Part shown: one piece after another, positions 14,941 through 22,857 of the stretch
How positions within the stretch are numbered: position 1 is the first letter of the stretch
Layout of the letters: each line of letters starts with the position of its first letter
Assembly: GCA_015486015.1 (NCBI GenBank)
Contig: WFSL01000032.1
Location: 1-35,878 of the forward strand
Length of the DNA stretch: 35,878 nucleotides
Direction: 5' to 3'
Origin: Aquificota bacterium
GTDB lineage: Bacteria; Thermosulfidibacterota; Thermosulfidibacteria; Thermosulfidibacterales; B14-G1
The notes under the pieces: model-generated
What the model saw: only the letters and a program-made list of their open reading frames with translations
What the model was told of the DNA's origin: nothing
The model's database searches: none
Made by a program: the position numbers and the translations under genes

Positions 14941-15982
14941 TCACATCCTCTAGATCTAGTTTCTTCAATTTTCCGTAGAATTGGCTCCTGCTCATCTTTA
15001 AGGACTTTATCAATTCAGTCTTAGTCTTGAATCTATTCAGCAGTGACTTAAATATGTTTTTCTCCACTTCTTGTCTTATTTCTGCCCAGCTCTTATCGGC
15101 TAAACTGTTTGTGATGACTTTATAAGCATTCTCTAAGTCTTCCTCTACTGCCCCAGTCTCTTTCTCTTCCTCCACATCCAAACCTTGCTCTGCGATATAA
15201 GCTGGAAGATCTTTGTGAGTTATTTCAGTATTTTCGCTCATTACTATCGCATATTCTATCACATTAAACAGTTCCCTAACGTTCCCAGGCCAGTCATATG
15301 CTCGCAGCAGGCTCAGCGTCTCCTTGGAGAAGTGTTTGTTAGTTCCCATTTTCTTACAATAGAAATGAAGGAAGTAATTTGATAAAATTTCTATATCATC
15401 ATTTCTCTCCCTAAGAGGAGGCAAATCAATTCTGACTACGTTCAATCTATAGTATAAGTCCTCTCTAAATCTTCCCTCTTTTATTAGTTCCCTTATATCT
15501 TTATTCGTTGCTGCTATTATCCTAACATCCACTTTTATAGCTTTTGTACCACCAATTTTTGTAAATTCCTTGTCCTGAATAGCTGTAAGTAACTTTGCCT
15601 GAGCAGGAAGAGAGAGATCTCCCACTTCATCTAAAAATATAGTTCCTTGATGAGCTTGCTGGAATAAACCTATCTTACCGCCCTTTTTCGCACCTGTAAA
15701 TGCCCCTTCCTCGTAACCAAAAAACTCAGTCTCGATTAATGTGTCTGGAATAGCTGCACAATTCACTTTTATGAAAGGCCTGTCTCTCCTTTTGCTTGCC
15801 ACGTGAATTGCACGAGCCATGAGCTCTTTTCCGGTGCCGTGTTCCCCAAATATTAGAACATTGCAATCTGTTCTGCTTGCCTTTCTGGCTTTAGATATTT
15901 CTCTATTTAATTTCTCACATTGCCCCACTATGATGCTAAAGGCTGTCTCCTCCATGTTTATGGTATCTCTACTCCTCTTCAT
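14912..15982 (-). CDS. sigma-54-dependent transcriptional activator without sensor domain
   Basis: A 356-aa bacterial enhancer-binding protein. Residues ~15-250 form the AAA+ domain: Walker A GEHGTGKE (46-53), the sigma-54-contacting loop GAFTGA (93-98), Walker B TIFLDE (114-119) and the R-finger region GRFREDLYYRLN. A C-terminal helix-turn-helix follows (KTELIKSLKMSRSQFYGKLKK, ~310-330). There is no receiver, PAS or GAF domain in front: the AAA+ domain starts almost at residue 1, so control must come from a partner, a ligand or its own level. The ATG overlaps the HMG-CoA-lyase-like stop (ATGA). It probably activates the divergent promoters at 21.05-21.47 kb, though I found no convincing -24/-12 sequence there. 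Confidence 0.88.
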   Translation of the reverse strand: MKRSRDTINMEETAFSIIVGQCEKLNREISKARKASRTDCNVLIFGEHGTGKELMARAIHVASKRRDRPFIKVNCAAIPDTLIETEFFGYEEGAFTGAKKGGKIGLFQQAHQGTIFLDEVGDLSLPAQAKLLTAIQDKEFTKIGGTKAIKVDVRIIAATNKDIRELIKEGRFREDLYYRLNVVRIDLPPLRERNDDIEILSNYFLHFYCKKMGTNKHFSKETLSLLRAYDWPGNVRELFNVIEYAIVMSENTEITHKDLPAYIAEQGLDVEEEKETGAVEEDLENAYKVITNSLADKSWAEIRQEVEKNIFKSLLNRFKTKTELIKSLKMSRSQFYGKLKKLDLEDVSGGKGNSRQ

Positions 15983-16812
15983 CTTAAGCTTCCCACATTC
16001 TCAACAATACCTTTAATCTCATTTATTATTTTTAGCGCTGGTTCAAATCTTAAGTTATCTAAGCCTATCATTTCAGCAAGTAGCTCTGTTGGTGGCAGAG
16101 TAACTATCCTTCCATCTATCTTCCTCAAACCAATACCTCCCAGTGATGTTGCGAACCTCTCTATACCTGAATCTAATGCCGAGTTGAGCAAGCTGACCAT
16201 CTCATTCCTCTCTTCGTATATGTGAATACCTATCTCTATACTTTTTGAATATGGACTTAAATTTTTGAAGAATGAGCTTATATCCTTGGGACGGAGCGGC
16301 TCTCCGAAGTTACTAAAATACAAGATATCAACACCTGCCTTTACTAACTGCTCTGCCACTATACAAGCTAATCTTCTATTTTCAGCCTCAAATGCCCTTA
16401 CAATGAATGCTTCTACTTCAAGTCCTTCTGACTTCGCTTCTGTTGCTACCACTATCATATCTTCTAACAGCGACTTTAAGTTTTTTCTGAAGAAAGTTAG
16501 GTTTATGCTGTCTTCTATTGAAATGAAGAATGAAACTCTGTCCACTTTGGAGTGTAATGCTCTTCTCAAACCTACTTCATTGGGAATGAAACCCACATAC
16601 TTCACATCCTGTTTTCTGCTAATTTTGTTGCAGACTTGCTCAGCGTCTTTTAGTTGTGTTATAACTTTAGGGTGAGCGAAGTAAGTTACATGGATCTCTT
16701 TGATGCCAGAATTAGATATGGCATTGATGAGATTTATCTTCATCTCTGTAGGAATAAACCTTTTAAATACTTGGATACCATCTCTTGGGCTTAACTCGCA
16801 AATCTTTATCAT
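15979..16812 (-). CDS. HMG-CoA-lyase-like DRE-TIM-barrel protein with altered active site
   Basis: 277 aa from ATG 16812, chosen because GGAGGAAA lies 6 bases upstream and the homologous region starts there (the frame is open 16 codons further). The fold is HMG-CoA lyase-like: ELSPRDGIQ (R10, D11), VGFIPNEVGLRRAL, AGVDILYFSNFGEP and a C-terminal SLGGIGLR-DGRI. HMG-CoA lyase splits 3-hydroxy-3-methylglutaryl-CoA into acetyl-CoA and acetoacetate. Three functional positions differ: the strand-2 Glu (EVTSF in the family) is His41, the metal-binding HxH is H197-I-Y199, and the catalytic Cys (GLGGCP) is Ile227. The reaction is therefore uncertain; a related C-C lyase/aldolase, or a non-catalytic role, is possible. 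It is co-operonic with the SDR (25-base gap). Confidence 0.72.
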   Translation of the reverse strand: MIKICELSPRDGIQVFKRFIPTEMKINLINAISNSGIKEIHVTYFAHPKVITQLKDAEQVCNKISRKQDVKYVGFIPNEVGLRRALHSKVDRVSFFISIEDSINLTFFRKNLKSLLEDMIVVATEAKSEGLEVEAFIVRAFEAENRRLACIVAEQLVKAGVDILYFSNFGEPLRPKDISSFFKNLSPYSKSIEIGIHIYEERNEMVSLLNSALDSGIERFATSLGGIGLRKIDGRIVTLPPTELLAEMIGLDNLRFEPALKIINEIKGIVENVGSLR

Positions 16813-16837
16813 TGGCTTTCCTCCAGAGACTAATGTA

Positions 16838-17608
16838 TTACCCTGCTGTCCAGCCGCCATCTATTATGAGGCAGTGACCTGTTATATAAGAAGCTCCATC
16901 CGAGGCTAAAAAAACGGCTGCCTTTGCAACCTCCTCTGGCTTTCCAAATCTCCCCATGGGTATTCTCGAAATCACTTGCTCCTTTAGTTCACTTTTCGAA
17001 GATAATCCCTTCGTCATATCAGTCTCTATAAATCCCGGGCAGATAGCGTTGACTCTTATATTGTAAGGTGCCCACTCAATAGAGATCGCCTTTGTGAAAG
17101 TGACGATAGCGCCTTTTGAAGCTGTGTATATGGCTACCCTGGGCAGTCCAATTACTCCTCCTATAGAAGATATGTTAATAATCGATGAACTGGAACACTT
17201 GCTAAGAAGAGGGAATGCGAGCTTACAGCAATTGAATGTTCCGAAGATATTTGTGTTTATTATTTCTTTCCAATCTTCAAGCGGGGCTTTATGGAAAGAA
17301 GTATAATGAGGGCTAATGCCGGCGCTATTGACGAGGATATTCAGATATCCAAATTCTCTCTCAATGAAATTAAAGACTTTAGATACATCGTTAATACTTG
17401 CTACATCGGCTGAAAGTGCTTTTGCCCAGCCACCGCTGGAAGAAATGGCCTCCTCTGTTTCTCTCAGCAGTGACAGGGTTCTGCTGACTAAAATCACGTG
17501 GGCTCCAGCTTTGGATAATTCTACAGATATCGCCCTTCCTATTCCCCTACTAGCACCAGTCACTAAAGCGATTTTCCCTTTCAAGATATCATTCTTAAAA
17601 ATGCTCAC
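16838..17608 (-). CDS. short-chain dehydrogenase/reductase (FabG-like)
   Basis: A complete 256-aa classical SDR. The NAD(P) site is TGASRGIGRAI (residues ~18-28), followed by LVNSAGI (the usual NNAG region), the catalytic Ser in INISSIGG, Y-x3-K as YTASK, and the C-terminal GHCLIIDGGW of the FabG/acetoacetyl-CoA reductase group. It starts with GTG 17608 behind GGAGGG at 6 bases. An R after TGAS and later RT suggest NADP preference, but this is weak. In this operon it probably oxidises or reduces a hydroxyacyl-/ketoacyl-CoA intermediate between the dehydratase-like and lyase-like steps; substrate unknown. Confidence 0.88.
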   Translation of the reverse strand: MSIFKNDILKGKIALVTGASRGIGRAISVELSKAGAHVILVSRTLSLLRETEEAISSSGGWAKALSADVASINDVSKVFNFIEREFGYLNILVNSAGISPHYTSFHKAPLEDWKEIINTNIFGTFNCCKLAFPLLSKCSSSSIINISSIGGVIGLPRVAIYTASKGAIVTFTKAISIEWAPYNIRVNAICPGFIETDMTKGLSSKSELKEQVISRIPMGRFGKPEEVAKAAVFLASDGASYITGHCLIIDGGWTAG

Positions 17609-17835
17609 TGTAAGCCCTCCAGTTAAAGCTTCTTAAATAATTTCTTTTCTACATCCATGACAAAATGGTTGATAATAATATCCATTATCCCCTTCTTTAT
17701 TAAGATAAAACTTTTCACCGCCCCTGCTCCTTGCTCATCTATCCCAACTGTACAGCAGTCTTGCTGAAAAAACATTCTTTTTTGCATTATACGCCATTAA
17801 GGGGACTTGGGGAAAGGCATTGCGAATGACCCGAA
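17609..17835. other. AT-rich gap with no intact gene upstream of the SDR
   Basis: Together with 17836-18208 this forms a 600-base stretch inside the operon. On the minus strand one frame reads I-P-M-V-L-D-V-I-R-V-I-R-N-A-F-P (about 17858-17811) and another stretch runs to 17637 with stops. These look like broken coding sequence, but I could not assign them. Confidence 0.35.
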
Positions 17836-18171
17836 TCACATCCAGAACCATGGGGATACCAGACCTTTCTCAAGATGTAGCTGGGCCTCCCAAGGCTTCT
17901 CCCACATTAAAGGATCCATCTGACTCGAAGGCATAGAAGATAACTCCATTTGTCCAAACAGGCGAACATCAGTAACGTTCACTTGGGAAACCAATTGATC
18001 TACGGAGAGCCCAGAGCAAGGAGGCCATTGGTTAGCCACCTCTTTGCCTTTCTCGTAGATGATAAAGAAAAGCTGGATAAGCTGATTTACAGAGAGGCAG
18101 GCCTCCTTTATTATTTCCCCTGTTTTTTCTGAATCTTTGCGTCTCTTAGGTCCATGCATTGGAAATAGCAT
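17836..18171 (-). CDS. unrecognised 111-aa ORF, possibly the 5' end of a frameshifted gene
   Basis: ATG 18171 has a good ribosome site (AAAAGGAGCACATC before the ATG) and lies 38 bases after the PaaK-like stop, so initiation is plausible. The first half (KTGEIIKEACLSVNQLIQL, then FGQMELSSM) looks protein-like; the last third (QMDPLMWEKPWEAQL) does not look like a natural domain end. Shifting to another frame near 17955 gives a coding-like run (T-N-G-V-I-F-Y-A-F-E-S-D-G-S-F-N-V-G-E-A) before a stop. A small gene broken by one or more frameshifts is therefore likely. I recognise no family. Confidence 0.35.
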   Translation of the reverse strand: MLFPMHGPKRRKDSEKTGEIIKEACLSVNQLIQLFFIIYEKGKEVANQWPPCSGLSVDQLVSQVNVTDVRLFGQMELSSMPSSQMDPLMWEKPWEAQLHLEKGLVSPWFWM

Positions 18172-18208
18172 GATGTGCTCCTTTTAATTCTCACTAAAAA
18201 CACAGCCA

Positions 18209-19537
18209 TTAGACCTTCTTCCTGTTATCAAGAATCCTTTTGGCCTTGAACTCTGTTCTTGGCAAAGTGCCGGGACCCACTATTTCAACTTCAGGGGTAA
18301 CTGCTAATTCTTCTCTCAATGCCTTTTTCATGGCCGAAATCAAGTTTTCAGATTCAAGGCTCATATCCAAGCATTCAACTACAACAGTGACTATATCTGC
18401 GCCGGTTCTTTCGTTTGTCTCGAGCTTTATGACGTACTCTGTGCTTAGCTCGGGAAAACCCCTAACCACTTTCTCAACCTGGGCTGGATAGAAGTTCTCT
18501 CCTTTGTAAATTATCATATCATCTGCTCTTCCTAATATACCCCCAGGTGATCTTGCATGGGTTCTACCGCAATCACACCTATCAGTTGCAAGCTTTGCTA
18601 AGTCATTCGTCCAGTATCTTATCAGAGGAGTAGCTTCCTTGGTTAGGTGAGTTAATACTAGTACTCCAGTTTCACCAGGTTGACATCTCTTTCTTGTTTC
18701 CTTATCCAGTATTTCAACAAGGACATGATCTTCCACCCAGTGTATACCGGCTTTCTCTCTGCATTCGGATGCAATAGTTGGACCGATTTCGGCAAGACCA
18801 TAATAATCATAAGCGTCAATCCCCAAGCCTTCTTCAATTTTCTTTCTGGTTGAGGGAATTTCTGTACCTGCTTCACCTCCAAGTATACCAAGTCTGAGTG
18901 AAAGGTCCTTTGTGGATACTCCTTTTTCCTTTAACTTCTCAGCTAAGTATAGAGCATAAGAGGGGGTGGCAAGAAATACGGTAGATTTTAGTTTTATGAA
19001 GTAATCTATTTGTCTTTCTGTTAAGGTAGCCCCAATGGGAATAGTGAAACAACCTATCCTACGTGCTGCATAATGGCAGGACAGACCCGCTACCCATAGC
19101 CCATAGCTAAATCCATTTTGTACAATGTCACCAGGTCTCACTCCTGACATCCACATGGTTCTTGCTGTCCAAGATGTTATATTCTCGATGTCATTTTCAG
19201 TCCATATTGTGTGCACTGGAACCCCCGTAGTTCCTGTTGATGGGTGAATTTCCCTCCACTGATCTTCAGGAGCAACCGCGTATCTCCCCAATGGTGGATA
19301 GTTAATCTGTTCTTGTCTAAGTTCATCTTTGGTTACTGGAGGGATCGCCTCAATATCGTCTAAACTTCTTATATCTTCCGGTGTAATTCCAGCCTTTTTA
19401 AACCTTTCTCTGTAAAATTCAGAGTTTTCATAGCATCTCTTAACCTGCCATTTTAGCCTTTTGAGTTGTAAATCCAATAATTGCTCTCTATCTAATGTCT
19501 CAATCTCAGCATCGAAGAATTTGGGATAATCAACCAT
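18209..19537 (-). CDS. phenylacetate-CoA ligase family (PaaK-type) acyl-CoA synthetase
   Basis: A 442-aa adenylate-forming enzyme, usual PaaK length. It activates a carboxylic acid, often aromatic, with ATP and CoA. Motifs: phosphate loop STGTTGVP (100-107, family SSGTTGKP), acyl-site strand DYYGLAEIGP (244-253), LIRYWTNDLA (305-314), a CDCGRT Cys pair typical of the family (321-326), and the C-terminal domain with LPRTEFKAKRI carrying the catalytic Lys (K431). GGAGGTG stands before ATG 19537. It follows the dehydratase-like gene by 30 bases, so its product is probably the CoA thioester feeding that enzyme. The real acid cannot be read from sequence. Confidence 0.88.
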   Translation of the reverse strand: MVDYPKFFDAEIETLDREQLLDLQLKRLKWQVKRCYENSEFYRERFKKAGITPEDIRSLDDIEAIPPVTKDELRQEQINYPPLGRYAVAPEDQWREIHPSTGTTGVPVHTIWTENDIENITSWTARTMWMSGVRPGDIVQNGFSYGLWVAGLSCHYAARRIGCFTIPIGATLTERQIDYFIKLKSTVFLATPSYALYLAEKLKEKGVSTKDLSLRLGILGGEAGTEIPSTRKKIEEGLGIDAYDYYGLAEIGPTIASECREKAGIHWVEDHVLVEILDKETRKRCQPGETGVLVLTHLTKEATPLIRYWTNDLAKLATDRCDCGRTHARSPGGILGRADDMIIYKGENFYPAQVEKVVRGFPELSTEYVIKLETNERTGADIVTVVVECLDMSLESENLISAMKKALREELAVTPEVEIVGPGTLPRTEFKAKRILDNRKKV

Positions 19538-19567
19538 ATCTACACCTCCATACTTAAAGTATAAGTT

Positions 19568-21040
19568 TCACTTAATATTAGGTTCAACTTTAAGATACTT
19601 TGTTTGATCTAAGTTTGGTTCCAATCCAGCAAGATATTTAGCTATTAATTTCCTATATTCATAGTCATACTCTGCGTTAAGTGTTATAGTTTCCATTATC
19701 GGTGACCCTCCCCCATGCACTCCCGCTATCTGGTACCATGCGGTCATACCTGATGCTACGATGTTCTCTACAAATCTCCAGATTCGATGAGATTCTTCGG
19801 GGGAAAATTTGGGGTTTCTCACTATATATTTGTCCATATACGGCTTTGTTGACTTTGAAATAAACTCTTCTTCAAATGGCAGGGTAACCGACAAACCACC
19901 AGCAACCTCTGTAAGAATGTTGTATTCGTGATAAATTGTTTCACCCATAATTCGCCTTCCCACATTTGCATATATAGGATTAGGGAAGAAAGTACCGGCA
20001 TCTGTTTTTTCTCCAAATATTGCGGCTGCTATACCTGCTGAAAATGATAGCTCCGCTGCTCCTACAAACTCTGAAAGCTTCTGCTTTATGTGTGATATTT
20101 TATCTATATTGTTTGCTTCAGCAACTAAGGCCGTTGCGCCGCAAAGAATGTCTGATACCGCTGGTTTACATCCGCAGTAGCTGTGGCGATGAGAATTTGC
20201 AAAAAGTAATGCTAAGCGGCGTCCGAATTCCCATTCACCGCACATGAAAACTCTTTCTTTTGGAATAAAGGTGTTGTCAAAAATAACTATTGAGTCAGAT
20301 ACTCCATATTCTGGAAGTGGGGCTTTAATAGCTTTTCTCTTTCTCATCCATACAGGTCTTGTGATTAAATGAATATCGTCCCAATCTGCTGGAATGGCAA
20401 AAGCAACAGCATAGTCTTTGTCCTCCTTTCTTAATGCTCTGGTGGGTAAAACGATAATTTCGTCTGCGTAAGCTACCATTGTAATACTTATCTTCGCACC
20501 TCTAACTACTATTCCATCTGATGCAGTTTCTACTATGTGAACATACGAATCTGGATCGTGTTGCTCTGAAGGCCTCTTTGTTCTATCTCCTTTCATGTCT
20601 GTTTGCGCGCATGCCGCACAGAGATCTTTCTCTTGATAGTACTTTATGAATTCTGTAAATCTTTTATGGTATTCAGTATTATACTTCTGATCTATTTCTT
20701 TCGTGCAGATTGAGAGTGCAGTTATAGCATCGTGCCCCATACATCTCTGTATGCAACCTCCGACTCTCTGGGTGCTTAGCCTAATCATCTTTTGTTTTTG
20801 AATCAAATCATAGGGAGAAAGGTGGAGATGGTTGAATCTGTTTATTTTTTTCCCGATGAGCGGTGACTCAGCTGTGATAACACCTTCCCATTCTGGATCC
20901 TGAGCAAGCTTATAAGTTTCACCGATCACGTTGATTCCCGGCCTGATGCGGGGATCGTCTCTTCCTACGCGTTCTCCACCAATATACAAGTTATTCTTCA
21001 TCTTCATCAAATCAGACACGTAATCTTCGAACGTCCTCAT
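19568..21040 (-). CDS. 4-hydroxybutyryl-CoA dehydratase-like Fe-S flavoenzyme (HpaB superfamily)
   Basis: A 490-aa member of the HpaB/AbfD family, the same length as Clostridium aminobutyricum 4-hydroxybutyryl-CoA dehydratase. That enzyme removes an unactivated beta-hydrogen by a ketyl-radical mechanism using FAD and a [4Fe-4S] cluster. All four cluster ligands are conserved: C96 and C100 (GGCIQRCMGHDA), H284 and C291 (HRHSYCGC, same 7-residue spacing as His292/Cys299). Tyr288, Lys292 and Thr187 align with Tyr296, Lys300 and Thr190; Glu257 is replaced by Asp249. The position of Glu455 is Ala439 (YQIAGVHGGGSP versus TESMHGAGSP). The substrate or reaction may therefore differ. GGAGGGGGAAGGAA precedes the ATG. 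First gene of the minus-strand operon. Confidence 0.85.
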   Translation of the reverse strand: MRTFEDYVSDLMKMKNNLYIGGERVGRDDPRIRPGINVIGETYKLAQDPEWEGVITAESPLIGKKINRFNHLHLSPYDLIQKQKMIRLSTQRVGGCIQRCMGHDAITALSICTKEIDQKYNTEYHKRFTEFIKYYQEKDLCAACAQTDMKGDRTKRPSEQHDPDSYVHIVETASDGIVVRGAKISITMVAYADEIIVLPTRALRKEDKDYAVAFAIPADWDDIHLITRPVWMRKRKAIKAPLPEYGVSDSIVIFDNTFIPKERVFMCGEWEFGRRLALLFANSHRHSYCGCKPAVSDILCGATALVAEANNIDKISHIKQKLSEFVGAAELSFSAGIAAAIFGEKTDAGTFFPNPIYANVGRRIMGETIYHEYNILTEVAGGLSVTLPFEEEFISKSTKPYMDKYIVRNPKFSPEESHRIWRFVENIVASGMTAWYQIAGVHGGGSPIMETITLNAEYDYEYRKLIAKYLAGLEPNLDQTKYLKVEPNIK

Positions 21041-21190
21041 TTCCTTCCCCCTCCAAGATTTTTCTATCCAAAGAAATTGACCCTCTCCATGCCAACGGTA
21101 TATGTGCTTGTAATCGAGGGGGTTAGCTGATTAAGTTGGATTAGAGAAGTTATCAAGAACTGGTGCGTCTCTGTATATATTCGGAAAAAC

Positions 21191-21207
21191 AAACATAGTG
21201 TATGTTT
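21191..21207. promoter_or_regulatory. palindrome AAACATA-N3-TATGTTT (candidate operator)
   Basis: A perfect 7+7 inverted repeat with centre GTG, about 150 bases upstream of the dehydratase-like gene start. A perfect repeat of this size between divergent operons is a typical regulator site; which protein binds is unknown. Confidence 0.4.
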
Positions 21208-21307
21208 TATAGGACATACCTAATTTACTCCTTTTGTCTTGATCCCGCCACCATTTGGATTTTCTTGTCTTAGGGCCTAATTTAAGCAAAACCAACTTCT
21301 GTCATTC

Positions 21308-21330
21308 GTAACATTTTGAAAAATTGTTAC
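21308..21330. promoter_or_regulatory. 23-bp imperfect palindrome (candidate activator or repressor site)
   Basis: GTAACA-TTTT-GAA-AAAT-TGTTAC pairs at 9 of 11 positions. It lies 135 bases upstream of the binding-protein start, a distance suitable for an enhancer bound by a sigma-54 activator such as the one encoded at 14912-15982. No direct evidence links them. Confidence 0.4.
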
Positions 21331-21465
21331 TTAACCATCAAACAAATTTTAATAACAACGATCGATATTTAATTCCTTAAAATTACGTGCATTACTTCGT
21401 TGGCATAGCAAAGTTTATATCTAAGATATAAAAGGATTTACTAAAATTATTTTAGGAGGTGTCAC

Positions 21466-22782
21466 ATGAGGGAAGCTATAGAAGCTCGGAGGGAATTTTT
21501 GAAAAAGTTAGGCATAGTGGGGGCTGGAGTCGTTGTGTGTGGTTCCTTGGGGTTGCCCAAAGCCCAGGCATCATCGAGGAAGAGGTTAAAGGACAAGATA
21601 AAAATCGGGCACATTGCTATTTTCTCGGGTCCCTTTGGAACTTATGGCGAGCTCCAGAAAAGGGGCTCAATGCTAGCTGCTGAGGAAATTAATAAAGTCG
21701 GAGGGATTCAAGGAAGTAAGGTTGAGATCATCTATAAAGATTCCAGGGCTAAGCCAGCTGAAGCTGTTAAACAAGTTAGAAGGTTAGTGGAATCAGAGGG
21801 AGCTGACTTTATTATCGGGATTGACTCCAGCGGTGTTGTGTTGGGAGTGGCCCAGGTAATGCCGGAGTTAAAAAAGCTCCTAATCGTCACTCATGCGGCC
21901 ACCCATAAGCTTACAGAGGAATTAGTCTACAAAAAAGGTAACAAATATGCATTTAGACTTTCCGTACCAACCTATCAGGATGGAACTATGGCAGCTATTA
22001 CCGCAGCTCAACTCCCAGCAAAGAGATGGGCATGCGTACATCCAGATTATGAATATGGATATGCTTCTTGGGAACTATTCAAAGCAACCTTAAAGAAGTT
22101 AAGACCTGACGTCCAATTTGTTGGTGAGTCCTGGGCTAAGATCGGAACCACAGATTTCAAACCTTTCATATCTTCAATACTTGACAAGAAACCTGATGGA
22201 ATTCATACAGTTGAGTGGGGGGTGGATCTCTTTACCTTTGTAAGGCAGGCAAAAGAGATGGGATTATTTGATGCCGTGAGATATAAAGATGGATACGCCT
22301 GGATAAATCCCATGGGTTATTCTATTGATGCAATGGAAGCACTTAAGAAGGAGTATCCTGAAGGTTGTTGGGTCTCAGGGAGATATCTCTGGCAGTATCC
22401 TCCTACAGAGCTTAATGAAAAATTTGTCAAAGCTCACTACAGAAGATGGGGACATTTACCTGCATATAGCGGTGCAACTTCATATACAGCGGTCTACTTA
22501 ATAAAGCATTTAATCGAATTGACCCAGACATTGGATGTAGAGACACACATAAAGACCCTCGAAAATCTGGCAATTTATTCACCTATTGGAGAAATGTTAA
22601 TTAGAAAGGAAGACCATCAAGCGATTTATGATGTACCCTTTGGACAGATAAAACATGATCCAAAATTCCCCATTCCAGTTTTAAAGAATTTCTTAGGTAT
22701 GCCCGCTTATATGTATTTTAGGAGACCACCGTTCACGGAGACACCTCCCTACACTGGCTATCCACCGTTCATGAGCCTGTAA
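21466..22782 (+). CDS. Tat-exported branched-chain-amino-acid-type ABC substrate-binding protein
   Basis: A 438-aa periplasmic binding protein (Peripla_BP_6/LivJ type). The N-terminus ARREFLKKLG with R8-R9 is a twin-arginine motif (RRxFLK), followed by the hydrophobic stretch GIVGAGVVVCGSLGLP and an AQA cleavage site at 33-35. It should thus leave the cell folded through the Tat system; most Liv-type binding proteins use Sec. The mature part shows IKIGHIAIFSGPFGTYG and AAEEINKVGGIQG, usual for the family. AGGAGG lies 7 bases before the ATG. It heads an operon with LivHMGF and TatA, divergent from CoA ligase and dehydratase genes, so the ligand is probably an organic acid; inference. Confidence 0.9.
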   Translation: MREAIEARREFLKKLGIVGAGVVVCGSLGLPKAQASSRKRLKDKIKIGHIAIFSGPFGTYGELQKRGSMLAAEEINKVGGIQGSKVEIIYKDSRAKPAEAVKQVRRLVESEGADFIIGIDSSGVVLGVAQVMPELKKLLIVTHAATHKLTEELVYKKGNKYAFRLSVPTYQDGTMAAITAAQLPAKRWACVHPDYEYGYASWELFKATLKKLRPDVQFVGESWAKIGTTDFKPFISSILDKKPDGIHTVEWGVDLFTFVRQAKEMGLFDAVRYKDGYAWINPMGYSIDAMEALKKEYPEGCWVSGRYLWQYPPTELNEKFVKAHYRRWGHLPAYSGATSYTAVYLIKHLIELTQTLDVETHIKTLENLAIYSPIGEMLIRKEDHQAIYDVPFGQIKHDPKFPIPVLKNFLGMPAYMYFRRPPFTETPPYTGYPPFMSL

Positions 22783-22796
22783 GCGTTAAATGCATT

Positions 22797-22822
22797 GGAA
22801 GGCAGTGTTCATGCTGCCTTCC
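22797..22822 (+). promoter_or_regulatory. intercistronic hairpin between binding-protein and permease genes
   Basis: GGAAGGCAG-TGTTCATG-CTGCCTTCC is a perfect 9-bp stem with an 8-base loop, 14 bases after the binding-protein stop and 35 before the permease start. No U-tract follows, so it is more likely an mRNA-stabilising or partial attenuation structure that raises binding-protein over permease level, as known from malE-malF-type operons. Confidence 0.6.
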
Positions 22823-22857
22823 TTGCCTGTTTATATCTGGTGTTGGGAGGTGTTGCT

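Larger units (their letters stand above)
21041..21465. promoter_or_regulatory. divergent intergenic control region of the two catabolic/transport operons
   Basis: 425 bases, very AT-rich, with no gene. It must hold the promoters for the dehydratase-like operon (minus) and the binding-protein operon (plus). Two palindromes (21191-21207 and 21308-21330) are listed separately. I looked for sigma-54 -24/-12 elements (GG-N10-GC) on both strands and found only half-matches such as TTGGCATAGCAAAGTTTA near 21400. The binding-protein gene has a strong AGGAGG ribosome site. Confidence 0.6.

Noticed and set aside
21390-21425. possible sigma-54 promoter TTGGCATAGCAAAGTTTA before the binding-protein gene
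   Set aside because: The -24 half fits but the invariant GC of the -12 element is missing at the required spacing.
22795-22857. N-terminal extension of LivH from TTG 22795
   Set aside because: It overlies a perfect hairpin; GTG 22858 has a far better ribosome site and gives normal family length.
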